NCBI GenBank assembly: GCA_964649195.1
Contig: CAZYPK010000005.1
Coordinates: 8,029-72,028, forward strand
Origin: JTS-RE9 sp964649195
GTDB lineage: Bacteria > Planctomycetota > Phycisphaerae > Phycisphaerales > Phycisphaeraceae
Reading direction: 5' to 3'
Length of the DNA stretch: 64,000 nucleotides
Within the stretch, counting starts at the first letter, position 1; the number at the start of each line of letters is the position of its first letter. The translations under genes and the position numbers were made by a program. The notes beneath the pieces are model-generated. The model worked only from the letters and a program-made list of their open reading frames with translations, did not search any database and had not been told where the DNA came from. Below are positions 18,503 to 26,209 of the stretch, in pieces.

Positions 18503-19309
18503 ATGTTGCTAGGCAAGAAGGTCGTCGTCGTCATGCCCGCCTACCGCGCGGAGAAGACGCTGGAACGCACCTATCGAGAGATACCCAAGGACGTGGTCGA
18601 TCACGTCATTCTCGTCGATGATGCGGGCGGCGATAACACCGCGCAGCTGGCGCGGTCGCTGGGCATCTCCACCTACGTACACGAAAAAAACCTGGGCTAC
18701 GGCGGCAACCAGAAGACCTGCTACACCGAGGCCCTCAAGGCCGGCGCCGACATCGCCATCATGCTCCATCCCGATTATCAGTACGACCCGCGCCTGATCG
18801 CGGCGATGGCGGGCATGGTCGCTTCGGGGATTTACGACTGCGTGCTCGCTTCGCGCATCCTCGGCAACGGGGCCCGCGCCGGCGGCATGCCGCTGTGGAA
18901 ATACATCGCCAACCGCTGTCTGACCGCATCGCAGAACCTGCTCATGGGCACCAAGCTCAGCGAGTTTCACTCCGGCTACCGCGCCTTCAGCCGGCAGGTG
19001 CTCGAAAGCCTGCCGCTGCTGGCCAACTCCAATGACTTCGTATTCGACAACCAGATGCTCGCCCAGGTCGCGGCGCAGGGTTTCAGCATGGGCGAGATTT
19101 CCTGCCCGACGAAATACTTTCCCGAAGCCAGCTCCATCAACTTCCGCAGGTCGTGCAAGTATGGCTTTGGCGTGCTGGGCACCAGCATGAAGTTCCGCTT
19201 GTGGAAGTGGGGCGTCTATCGCGGCAACATCTTCTCGACCGACCCGCAGTATCGGCTCAGCGCAGGCGATCACGCCCGCCCGGCCGCTGCAAACTCCGCG
19301 ATGGCGTGA
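18503..19309 (+). CDS. GT2 glycosyltransferase, polyprenyl-phosphate sugar synthase-like
   Basis: This 268-residue GT-A fold protein starts MLLGKKVVVVMPAYRAEKTL. It has VILVDDAGGDNTAQLA (nucleotide binding), NLGYGGNQKTCYTEA and HPDYQYDPRLI, which stands where the metal-binding DxD region is in dolichyl-phosphate mannose synthases. FHSGYRAFSRQVLE is also typical. No strong C-terminal membrane spans are seen, so this is the soluble or peripheral form. Lying between two GT-C genes and only 13 bases from the second, it probably makes the lipid-linked sugar donor that they use. The sugar is unknown. Confidence 0.88.
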   Translation: MLLGKKVVVVMPAYRAEKTLERTYREIPKDVVDHVILVDDAGGDNTAQLARSLGISTYVHEKNLGYGGNQKTCYTEALKAGADIAIMLHPDYQYDPRLIAAMAGMVASGIYDCVLASRILGNGARAGGMPLWKYIANRCLTASQNLLMGTKLSEFHSGYRAFSRQVLESLPLLANSNDFVFDNQMLAQVAAQGFSMGEISCPTKYFPEASSINFRRSCKYGFGVLGTSMKFRLWKWGVYRGNIFSTDPQYRLSAGDHARPAAANSAMA

Positions 19310-19322
19310 CGGAAGCAGAGCA

Positions 19323-21128
19323 GTGCGGCGAATCCAACCGATCATCACCCTGTTCGATCGTCTTGCCGCGCGGCCCGTTCGCGCGGCAACGCTGCTCATG
19401 GCGCTGGCCTTTGGCGGCGCGTTTTTCGCCTCGCTGCTTTCCGGGCATCCGCAGCCTTTGGTGCATGATGAGTTCAGCTATCTTCTGGCGGCGGACACCT
19501 TCGCCGGCGGCCGCGTGGCCAATCCCCGGCATCCGATGTGGGTCTTCTTCGAGTCGATGCACATCGTGCATGACCCCGCCTATGCCTCGATGTATCCCCC
19601 GGGCCAGGGCTTGGCGCTGGCGGCGGGACAGGCGCTCACCGGTGATCCGGCCTACGGCGTCTGGCTGAGCGTGGCGGCGATGACCGGAGCGATTTACTGG
19701 ATGTTGCTGGGCTGGCTGCCGCGAAAGTGGGCGCTGCTGGGCGGCGTGCTGGTGGTCTGCAAGTTCATCGTGCTCGGACGCGGCGCACCCCTGGCGATGG
19801 CCGGCTACTGGAGCCAGAGCTACTTCGGCGGCGCGGTGGCGGCGACCGGCGGGGCGCTGCTCTATGGCGCGCTGGCCCGCATCATTCGCTTTCGTTCAAA
19901 CTGCGATCATTCCGCTTGTGGAACGGCAAAAACCGCACCGCTTCCCTGCCCGCTCAACTCGGCGCTGCTGGCGCTGGGCGTGGCGATGCTCGCCAACTCG
20001 CGGCCGTTTGAGGGCATGCTTGTCAGTCTGCCTGCCGCCTTCGCGCTGCTGTGGTGGCTGCTCAAACGGCCCGCCGGGCGGCGCGGGCAAACATGGCTTC
20101 GCGTGGCGACGCCCGCCGCCGTCGTGCTGCTGATCACCTTCGCCTGCATGGGGTATTACAACCACCGCGTCACCGGCAAGGCGACGCGGATGGCCTGGGA
20201 ACATCACCACGAGCAATACTGCACCTTCCCCATCTTCGTCTGGCAGCGGCCCAAATTGCAGATGACCTGGAACCACGAGGAACTCAAGGAGTTTCACGGC
20301 TTCTGGGAGGTCGATCTCTGGATGCGCCATCGCTCGTTCGACGGGCTGACCATCGAGACCGGGCGAAAGCTGCGCACGCTCTGGTCGTTCTATCTCGCCG
20401 GCGTGCCGCGCCTCGATGCACCCATCGCGTTCACCGATGATCAGGTCGGCGACGGCGCGGTGCGCATCGTTCGGCGCGTGGTGGCGGGCATGTCGGCCGG
20501 CGATCTGCTGCTGGGCGGCTTGCTTTCGCTGCCGCTGCTTTGGCTGCCCTGCGTGCTGCGAAGACGAGGGATGATGCTCGCGCTGGTCTGTTGCGGCGGA
20601 GCGGTGTTTGCGAACCTGGTGACCGTGGCCACGTTCCCCCACTACGCGGCGCCGATGACCGGGCTGGTGATCCTCTTCATCGTGCAATGTTTGCGACACA
20701 CGCGGGCCTGGCGGCAGCCGATGGGTTCGCATGTCTTTGCCGGTGTGATCGTATTGAGCATCGCCTCCTTCGTGCTCGCCTTCAATCCGCCCTGGCGTGC
20801 GGGGCGGCCATCGTGGCATCTCGAAAGAGCGCGATTCCTCGCGGAAATGGAGCGGAAGGAAGGCAGCCACCTGGTCGTGGTGCGGTACGGCAAGGGCCAC
20901 AGCGTACACAACGAATGGGTGTTCAACCGCGCGGACATCGATGGCGCCAAGGTGGTCTTCGCCCGCGACATGGGCGAGGAAAAAAACCGGACGCTCTTCG
21001 ATTACTACTCGGAAAACGGCCCCGGCGGAGCGCGGCACATCTGGATGCTGGAGGTCTCGGAGGACCAGGACCCGGACCGCAAACCGACGCTGAAACTGGA
21101 GCCGCGACTCAACGAGTCGCGGAGATGA
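19323..21128 (+). CDS. GT-C-like multi-spanning membrane protein
   Basis: The 601-residue product starts at a GTG that follows GGAAG, 13 bases after the GT2 stop. The first loop has PQPLVHDEFSYLLAADTFAG, a GT-C Asp-Glu motif, then YPPGQGLALAAGQAL. Many hydrophobic spans follow, and then a soluble C-terminal part with VVVRYGKGHSVHNEWVFN. It resembles glycosyltransferase family 39-related membrane proteins. The last residues, EPRLNESRR, are the translation of a family C hairpin (21099-21122), so the repeat has replaced or extended the original end. It is probably the acceptor-side partner of the GT2. Confidence 0.78.
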   Translation: MRRIQPIITLFDRLAARPVRAATLLMALAFGGAFFASLLSGHPQPLVHDEFSYLLAADTFAGGRVANPRHPMWVFFESMHIVHDPAYASMYPPGQGLALAAGQALTGDPAYGVWLSVAAMTGAIYWMLLGWLPRKWALLGGVLVVCKFIVLGRGAPLAMAGYWSQSYFGGAVAATGGALLYGALARIIRFRSNCDHSACGTAKTAPLPCPLNSALLALGVAMLANSRPFEGMLVSLPAAFALLWWLLKRPAGRRGQTWLRVATPAAVVLLITFACMGYYNHRVTGKATRMAWEHHHEQYCTFPIFVWQRPKLQMTWNHEELKEFHGFWEVDLWMRHRSFDGLTIETGRKLRTLWSFYLAGVPRLDAPIAFTDDQVGDGAVRIVRRVVAGMSAGDLLLGGLLSLPLLWLPCVLRRRGMMLALVCCGGAVFANLVTVATFPHYAAPMTGLVILFIVQCLRHTRAWRQPMGSHVFAGVIVLSIASFVLAFNPPWRAGRPSWHLERARFLAEMERKEGSHLVVVRYGKGHSVHNEWVFNRADIDGAKVVFARDMGEEKNRTLFDYYSENGPGGARHIWMLEVSEDQDPDRKPTLKLEPRLNESRR

Positions 21129-21139
21129 ACAGCGTGAAG
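21099..21139. repeat. Family C half-element (C5) at a gene end
   Basis: The hairpin GCCGCGACTCAACGAGTCG continues into AGATGAACAGC. It encodes the tail of the upstream protein and contains its stop codon. Confidence 0.85.
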
Positions 21140-21146
21140 GAGCGTG

Positions 21147-21262
21147 AAGGAGCCGGGGGAGCCGAAAGAGCCGAAGGAGCCAAAAGAGCTGGCGGTGGGT
21201 GGCTGGGGCTGAGGCTTTGCGAAGCCCCGGCTCTTCTGGCTCTTTTGGCTCTTTCGGCTCCA
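21147..21262. repeat. Family D copy D2
   Basis: The arms are built from GAGCCGAAAGAGCC-type and GGCTCTTTCGGCTCC repeats around GGTGGCTGGGGCTGAGGC. It fills the gap between two convergent stop codons (21128 and 21268). Confidence 0.8.
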
Positions 21263-21267
21263 AAGTT

Positions 21268-21999
21268 TCACTTCGTCAGATATCGCACAAGGGCGGCGGC
21301 GGCGGTCGCGGCGGTTTCGATTCGCATCACATGCGGCCCCAGCGACCATGCGATGCAGCCGGCCTGTCTGGCGTCGTGAATCTCCTCATCCATCCAGCCT
21401 CCTTCGGGGCCGACGAGCGCCAGCACCTGTCGGGCCTGTCGCAGTGCATTGCTGTCCAAGGGTTCGGCGGCGGCGGGCAGGGCGAGCAGGCGCAGGTCGT
21501 GATCGCTGCGATGAAGCAGTTCATGCAGGGTGGTGAGCGGGGCGATGGACATGAGATGGGGCCGCCCGCACTGCTTGGCGGATTCGATGCAGGCCCGTTG
21601 AAAGCGTTCCAGTTTGGCGTCGCGCGGATCGACGATGCTCCGCGCGGTGCGCAGCGGAACCAGCTCATCGCAGCCAAGCTGACTCAATTGCTCGACCATC
21701 GCATCGGCGCGGGACCCTTTGGGAACGGCGGCGGCGATGGTGAGGCGGGGCTTCACCGGCGGCTGATGATGAACCGCCATGAACCGCACCGTGACCCGCG
21801 AACCGATGGCGGTGATCGTCGCGCTGGCGGTGGTCCCTGCGCCATCGAAGAGGGTGATGACATCACCGGCCTTGAGCCGTAGCACCTTGGCGGCATGATG
21901 CGATTCCTCCTTGCTCAGTTCGCCGCCGACCGATAACGCGGCTGCGGCCGCGGCAGGGGGGCGGAATGCGGCAAGCGGCGGATGATAAAAGCGGTGCAT
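21268..21999 (-). CDS. rsmE: 16S rRNA (uracil-1498-N3)-methyltransferase RsmE
   Basis: The product has 243 residues, starting at MHRFYHPPLAAF. The N-terminal PUA-like part has ESHHAAKVLRLKAGDVITLF. The C-terminal SPOUT knot has LALVGPEGGWMDEE (GPEGG near residue 198) and LGPHVMRIETAATAAAALV, which form the S-adenosylmethionine site. The length is normal for RsmE. It methylates U1498 of 16S rRNA in the assembled small subunit. GGAAG precedes the ATG. It diverges from the acidic-protein gene at 22176, with a perfect palindrome between the two starts. Confidence 0.95.
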   Translation of the reverse strand: MHRFYHPPLAAFRPPAAAAAALSVGGELSKEESHHAAKVLRLKAGDVITLFDGAGTTASATITAIGSRVTVRFMAVHHQPPVKPRLTIAAAVPKGSRADAMVEQLSQLGCDELVPLRTARSIVDPRDAKLERFQRACIESAKQCGRPHLMSIAPLTTLHELLHRSDHDLRLLALPAAAEPLDSNALRQARQVLALVGPEGGWMDEEIHDARQAGCIAWSLGPHVMRIETAATAAAALVRYLTK

Positions 22000-22047
22000 G
22001 TCGCTTCCGGGTATCGGGTTTTGCCTGGAGTCGGGCCGGTCGGGGTG

Positions 22048-22080
22048 AATCGGCCTGCAAATCAGGCCGATTGTGATACT
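22048..22080 (+). promoter_or_regulatory. Palindrome and extended -10 between divergent genes
   Basis: AATCGGCCTG and CAGGCCGATT form a perfect 10-bp inverted repeat with a five-base spacer (22048-22072). It is followed by TGTGATACT, an extended -10 (22072-22080) for the gene at 22176. The position suits an operator or attenuator hairpin. Confidence 0.5.
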
Positions 22081-22175
22081 TGGCGGTGTGCCGTGGCCGC
22101 ATGATGGCATGATGCAAGGCGACACGCCAGCGGGGGCCATGCAGGGCCGCCAACGCGCGTTGATGGAGAAAGCGG

Positions 22176-23429
22176 ATGTCCAGATCATCCAAATCCAAGG
22201 GCAGGAGCAAGGCTCAGTCGCCGCCGGTGACGGAGGCGCCTGTTGCCGCGCCTGAAGCGGAGGCGAACATCGACTTCCTCGCGCCGCAGGACATCGTGGG
22301 CGATGATCTGGTCGCCCAGTTGCAGACGGTGCTCGATGAGGCCCGCGCCCAACTGAACGATGATCCGGCGGTTGCCGCAACCGTCAGGGAATCATCGCCG
22401 GCGGAAGCGTCCATTGATGATGATGCTTTTGTCGATGTGGATGAGGCGGCGGCTGCGGATGTTCCATGGGATGACGCCTTGATTGATGACGCCATGTTCG
22501 AATCACCCGCCCAGGTGCTTGGCGGCAGCGAGTCGATGGAGCATCCTGCCGCCGCGATGGTGAAAGAGGAGTCGAAGGATTTTGATGCGGAGATCAAACA
22601 ACTGATGGAAATGACCGGCGGCGAAGCGGATCAGCCTGCGTCGGCGGCGGACGAGGCCTTTGCCGCGGATTCCCCTGCGGAAGATTCGATCGATGCGACG
22701 GGCCATCAGGCCGATGCGGTGGGCGCCGAGGTGGATCGGATGAGTCATCTGATCGAGGATGCCGTTGCACCGGCCGGTTCGACGGAAACGGATCAGATCA
22801 TCCGTGAGATTCATCATTCGCAGTCGCCGGCGAATCGGGGGGTGAGTGCGGGGGCTGTTTCCACCCCTGCTTCTGCTCCTGCCCCTGCCCCTGTTTCCAC
22901 GGCCACGATGAAGCGGCTCGATGAGTTTCTCGCGGACCATGCGGACCATGCGGTCGCCGATGAGTTTGAAACGATTCAGGATGTGCTTTCCCAAGCCACG
23001 GCAGCGCAGTCACCGGTGACCGATGCAACGGCTCCGCATTCGCAGGCAACGGCATCGCAAGAAGATGATGATGAGTTCGATTCCCCCGAACAGTTGCTCC
23101 AGACCGATGACGCCCCGTTTCATCAGAGCGAACCTCACACCTCGGCGCCGCCCCACGCATCCATCATCGCCGCCGGTGCGGACGGCATGGCCGAGGCTGA
23201 CGGGGGCGCCGCAGCCGGTGATGAAAAACCGACAACCGGTTTGCGGATGAAAACGGGCGGCCTTCTGCTGGCCGCGAAACGGAAGACCTATGAGGTCTGC
23301 CGCGTGCTGAACAGGCCGCTGCAAAACGCATCAGCCTCCACAAGGTGGAACATTGGCATGATCGGGCTGATCACGCTGGCCAACGCCTCGGTGCTGCTGC
23401 TGGGCAAGCTGTTCAATTTCTGGGGATGA
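22176..23429 (+). CDS. Acidic protein with C-terminal membrane anchor, unknown
   Basis: This 417-residue protein matches no family I recognise. GGAGAAAGCGG lies directly before the ATG. The short basic start (MSRSSKSKGRSK) is followed by a long region very rich in Asp, Glu and Ala with low complexity. Residues about 225-235 are an APAP-type linker. The end is basic, then MIGLITLANASVLLLGKLFN gives one membrane span four residues from the end. It looks like a tail-anchored protein with a disordered cytoplasmic part. The stop codon is one base from the start of the 206-bp repeat array. Confidence 0.72.
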   Translation: MSRSSKSKGRSKAQSPPVTEAPVAAPEAEANIDFLAPQDIVGDDLVAQLQTVLDEARAQLNDDPAVAATVRESSPAEASIDDDAFVDVDEAAAADVPWDDALIDDAMFESPAQVLGGSESMEHPAAAMVKEESKDFDAEIKQLMEMTGGEADQPASAADEAFAADSPAEDSIDATGHQADAVGAEVDRMSHLIEDAVAPAGSTETDQIIREIHHSQSPANRGVSAGAVSTPASAPAPAPVSTATMKRLDEFLADHADHAVADEFETIQDVLSQATAAQSPVTDATAPHSQATASQEDDDEFDSPEQLLQTDDAPFHQSEPHTSAPPHASIIAAGADGMAEADGGAAAGDEKPTTGLRMKTGGLLLAAKRKTYEVCRVLNRPLQNASASTRWNIGMIGLITLANASVLLLGKLFNFWG

Positions 23430-23430
23430 C

Positions 23431-24178
23431 AGCCGCGACTCAACGAGTCGCGGACGTGAGCAGCCTGAAAGGTCGTGAATCGGCGCGGCGGATGGACGGC
23501 CTGTGTTGGGCGACGGGTGATGGGTGTGCCGTGGTGAAGATTCTGTGCCGCAGGGTTTTCGAGGCTGTCGATCACTGCGCGATGTTCGCTCCTTCAGGCT
23601 GTTCACGTCCGCGACGTGTTACGTCGCGGCTCTGGCAGCCGCGACTCAACGAGTCGCGGACGTGAGCAGCCTGAAAGGTCGTGAATCGGCGCGGCGGATG
23701 GACGGCCTGTGTTGGGCGACGGGTGATGGGTGTGCCGTGGTGAAGATTCTGTGCCGCAGGGTTTTCGAGGCTGTCGATCACTGCGCGATGTTCGCTCCTT
23801 CAGGCTGTTCACGTCCGCGACGTGTTACGTCGCGGCTCTGGCAGCCGCGACTCAACGAGTCGCGGACGTGAGCAGCCTGAAAGGTCGTGAATCGGCGCGG
23901 CGGATGGACGGCCTGTGTTGGGCGACGGGTGATGGGTGTGCCGTGGTGAAGATTCTGTGCCGCAGGGTTTTCGAGGCTGTCNNNNNNNNNNNNNNNNNNN
24001 NNNNNNNNNNNNNNNNNNNNNNNNNNNNNNNNNNNNNNNNNNNNNNNNNNNNNNNNNNNNNNNNNNNNNNNNNNNNNNNNNAAGATTCTGTGCCGCAGGG
24101 TTTTCGAGGCTGTCGATCACTGCGCGATGTTCGCTCTTTCAGGCTGTTTGCGTCCGCGACGTGTTACGTCGCGGCTCT
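23431..24178. repeat. 206-bp tandem array of family C
   Basis: Units start at 23431, 23637 and 23843, and a final diverged unit ends at 24178. Each unit has an ACTCAACGAGT hairpin at the left and an ACGTGTTACGT hairpin at the right. The first three are identical as far as they can be read. The array exactly fills the gap between the convergent stops at 23429 and 24181. Open frames in it are products of the repeat. Confidence 0.95.
23982..24081. other. Assembly gap (100 N)
   Basis: This is a placeholder gap inside the 206-bp array. The 33 bases before the gap (from 23949) recur directly after it (from 24082), so the true copy number is unknown. Confidence 0.98.
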
Positions 24179-24180
24179 GT

Positions 24181-24447
24181 TCAGGTGAACTGGGCGGCGT
24201 ACTTTTTCTCGCGGAGCATCTGGTCGCTGGGGATCATGGTGATGCAGTCCCACGGGCAGACCTGGGCGCAGAGCGTGCAGCCGATGCAGCGGACGAGATC
24301 GATCGAGCAGTTCTGCATGACCTGTTCGTGGTGGGGACCGGGCATGGTGTCGATGCAATCGACGGGGCAGACCGAGACACAGGCTTCGCAGCCGGTGCAC
24401 ATGTCTTCATCGAGCAGCGCCAGTTGTTTGGGGGGTTTTTTGGCCAT
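24181..24447 (-). CDS. 2x[4Fe-4S] ferredoxin
   Basis: The 88-residue protein starts MAKKPPKQLALLDEDM. The cluster motifs are CTGCEACVSVCP (Cys 17, 20, 23, 27) and CIGCTLCAQVCP (Cys 54, 57, 60, 64), each with an additional Cys four residues after the last ligand. The first motif has the CxxC spacing of standard 4Fe-4S sites. It is a soluble electron carrier; the partner is not encoded nearby. A longer reading upstream enters repeat A3 and is rejected. Its stop lies two bases from the repeat array. Confidence 0.93.
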   Translation of the reverse strand: MAKKPPKQLALLDEDMCTGCEACVSVCPVDCIDTMPGPHHEQVMQNCSIDLVRCIGCTLCAQVCPWDCITMIPSDQMLREKKYAAQFT

Positions 24448-24552
24448 GCGTTTTGGATTGTAGGGCAGGGCGGGCGGCGGGCCAAGTGGGATGAGGCGAT
24501 TGCCCCGGATATCCGCCCAGGGCCGTTTAATTCTCCGTTCCATCACCGGAAG

Positions 24553-24716
24553 CAAAAGCTCCAAATGACAAAATCCAAATCTCAAACAAACTCGAAAGCG
24601 AACCGAAGCAGGCAAAACCGGTCCGAATCCGGATTCTGTTTGATTGCATTTTTGTTCCTGGAGCTTGTTTGGAGTTTGAAATTTGTCATTTGGAACTTTC
24701 GACAGGGTGGGTGCCG
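24553..24716. repeat. Family A copy A3
   Basis: The left arm has CCAAATCTCAAACAAACTC and the right arm GGAGCTTGTTTGGAGTTTG. It ends with CTTTCGACAGGGTGGGTGCC, a tail shared with 11031-11056. The core, GTCCGAATCCGGATTC, is related to that of A1. Confidence 0.85.
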
Positions 24717-24752
24717 AGAATTAAACACCCTTGGAATATCCGCCGATTTTGT

Positions 24753-24781
24753 TTGCTCTTTTTCCATCGGTGATCTACACT
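24753..24781 (+). promoter_or_regulatory. Candidate promoter of the second pseudopilin gene
   Basis: TTGCTC (24753-24758) and TACACT (24776-24781) are spaced by 17 bases, about 145 bases before the ATG at 24927. Confidence 0.45.
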
Positions 24782-24926
24782 CTGTTCAGGTCCACACGGA
24801 CAGAATGGAAGAGACCGCGTTCCTTGCCGCGATTCAAATTCAGTCTGGATGATGGTTCCCAATCATCCGTTTCATGCCGGGGGCATTGAGGTTGACCGCG
24901 CCGGTCGCTCTTGAGGCTTCACCATC

Positions 24927-25751
24927 ATGATGAAAACCCGACCATTCAAGCATCGCTTTGCCGCTTTCACATTGGTGGAGATGTTGTTGGTCGTGGCGCT
25001 GATCGTCCTGTTGATCTCCCTGCTTCTGCCATCCTTGACGAATGCGAGGGAGAACACCCGCCGGGTGGTCTGCGCCACCAACCTGGCCAACATCCAGCGT
25101 GCGGTGGTGACCTACGGCTCGTCCAATTCGGGCCGCATCCTGGTGGCCCGTGGGCGGCAGGTGCAGAAGGCGTTCAACGCGATCGGTTACGATGTGCATG
25201 GCAACCGCATCTGGGATAAGGACATCGACTGGGTGGAAGCGATGGCGACGGTGGGCCTGGCGGTCGGGCCGAAGGTGAACGTCGGCGGTTCGCTGGTGCA
25301 TTTCAAGCCGGCGGAATACTGGAACTGCCCCAGCCGGGCGTACAAGAGCCAGTGGGAACCCAGCTATCCGCAAATGGTGGTCGGGTATCAATACTTCGGC
25401 GGCATCGACCGGTGGATCAATCCCCACGTGGGCAACATGGTCTCCCGCAGCCCGCTCTCTTCCAAGTCGCAAGGCAACTGGACGCTCCTGGCCGATGCCG
25501 CCATGAAAATCGACAACGTCTGGGGCGGCGGCCGGGCCTCGGCCTACGGCGGCCTGCCTTCCCATCGTGACGGCGCCAACGAATACCCCAGCGGCGGCAA
25601 CCAGATGGCCTTCGACGGCTCGGTGCAGTGGGTCGAATTCAAAAAGCTCATCTTCATCCATTCCTGGGGCGGCTTCGCCCGCACTTCCTACATGTACCAG
25701 AGCGATCTGGGCTCCTGGACCCCGCCGGCGGCGGCCTACGGCCAGCCTTGA
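24927..25751 (+). CDS. Pseudopilin-like protein (DUF1559-type)
   Basis: The product has 274 residues. The leader MMKTRPFKHRFA is followed by AFTLVEMLLVVALIVLLISL, a prepilin helix with the conserved Glu at +5. The residue before the Phe is Ala rather than the usual Gly, which may slow or shift peptidase cleavage. CATNLANIQRAVVTYGSSNS continues the DUF1559-type pattern, and HRDGANEYPSGGNQMAFDGS followed by VQWVEF is the usual glycine-rich end with a DGSVxW box. Its role is probably a minor pseudopilin of a type II secretion-like system. It is not adjacent to the pilus machinery. Confidence 0.85.
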   Translation: MMKTRPFKHRFAAFTLVEMLLVVALIVLLISLLLPSLTNARENTRRVVCATNLANIQRAVVTYGSSNSGRILVARGRQVQKAFNAIGYDVHGNRIWDKDIDWVEAMATVGLAVGPKVNVGGSLVHFKPAEYWNCPSRAYKSQWEPSYPQMVVGYQYFGGIDRWINPHVGNMVSRSPLSSKSQGNWTLLADAAMKIDNVWGGGRASAYGGLPSHRDGANEYPSGGNQMAFDGSVQWVEFKKLIFIHSWGGFARTSYMYQSDLGSWTPPAAAYGQP

Positions 25752-25781
25752 GGGCGATGCCTCAGCCCCGCCCGACGGGAA

Positions 25782-25922
25782 AATTCAAATCACAAAGCTC
25801 AAGTTCCAAACAAGCTCCAAAATGCGAAAATGAAAAGGCAAGGAATTCGGATCGCGCATTATTTTCGCCTTTTTCCTTTGGAATTGGAGCTTGTTTGAGA
25901 TTTGGTGATTGCGATTTGTGAT
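25782..25922. repeat. Family A copy A4 (inverted relative to A1)
   Basis: Read on the minus strand it matches A1 over its full length, including the core GATCCGAATTCCTT. It lies 30 bases after the pseudopilin stop. Confidence 0.9.
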
Positions 25923-25963
25923 TTCAGCCCGCATGTCAATCAGGAATGAAACGGCCTGTCCAA

Positions 25964-26195
25964 CCCCCAGGGTAAAAGCATATGGGCGGGCTCCCGCCGG
26001 GAGGGCGAGGCTCCCGCCGAGCCGATTCGTTTGCGACGGCTCCGCTTTGGGGGCCGGAGCAAATGAAACCCGCGCGGCAGGCGAACGATCAGGCACGATC
26101 ACCGACCGCGCGAGTTCTGTTTCCTCAGCCTGCGGACAGGCTTCGTCAACAGACGGCTCGGCGGGAGCCTCGCCCTCCCATGTGCTTTTGCCCGG
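25964..26195. repeat. Palindromic repeat family F, copy F1
   Basis: CCAGGGTAAAAGCATATGGG and GAGGCTCCCGCCGAGCCG at the left are mirrored by CGGCTCGGCGGGAGCCTC and CATGTGCTTTTGCCC at the right. It ends 15 bases before the stop of the AAA+ gene on the other strand. A second copy starts at 63931. Confidence 0.85.
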
Positions 26196-26209
26196 CGATC
26201 TTCGCCGCC

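Noticed and set aside
23431..24178. Possible CRISPR array
   Set aside because: Units are 206 bases, identical throughout with no unique spacers, and there are no cas genes.
23524..24188. Repeated open frames in the 206-bp array (products like MCRGEDSVPQGFRGC)
   Set aside because: They repeat with the DNA unit, run through hairpins and the N gap, and have no ribosome site or homology.
24448..24615. Longer ferredoxin reading from 24615
   Set aside because: The extension translates repeat A3 and has no homology. The start at 24447 gives a normal ferredoxin length.
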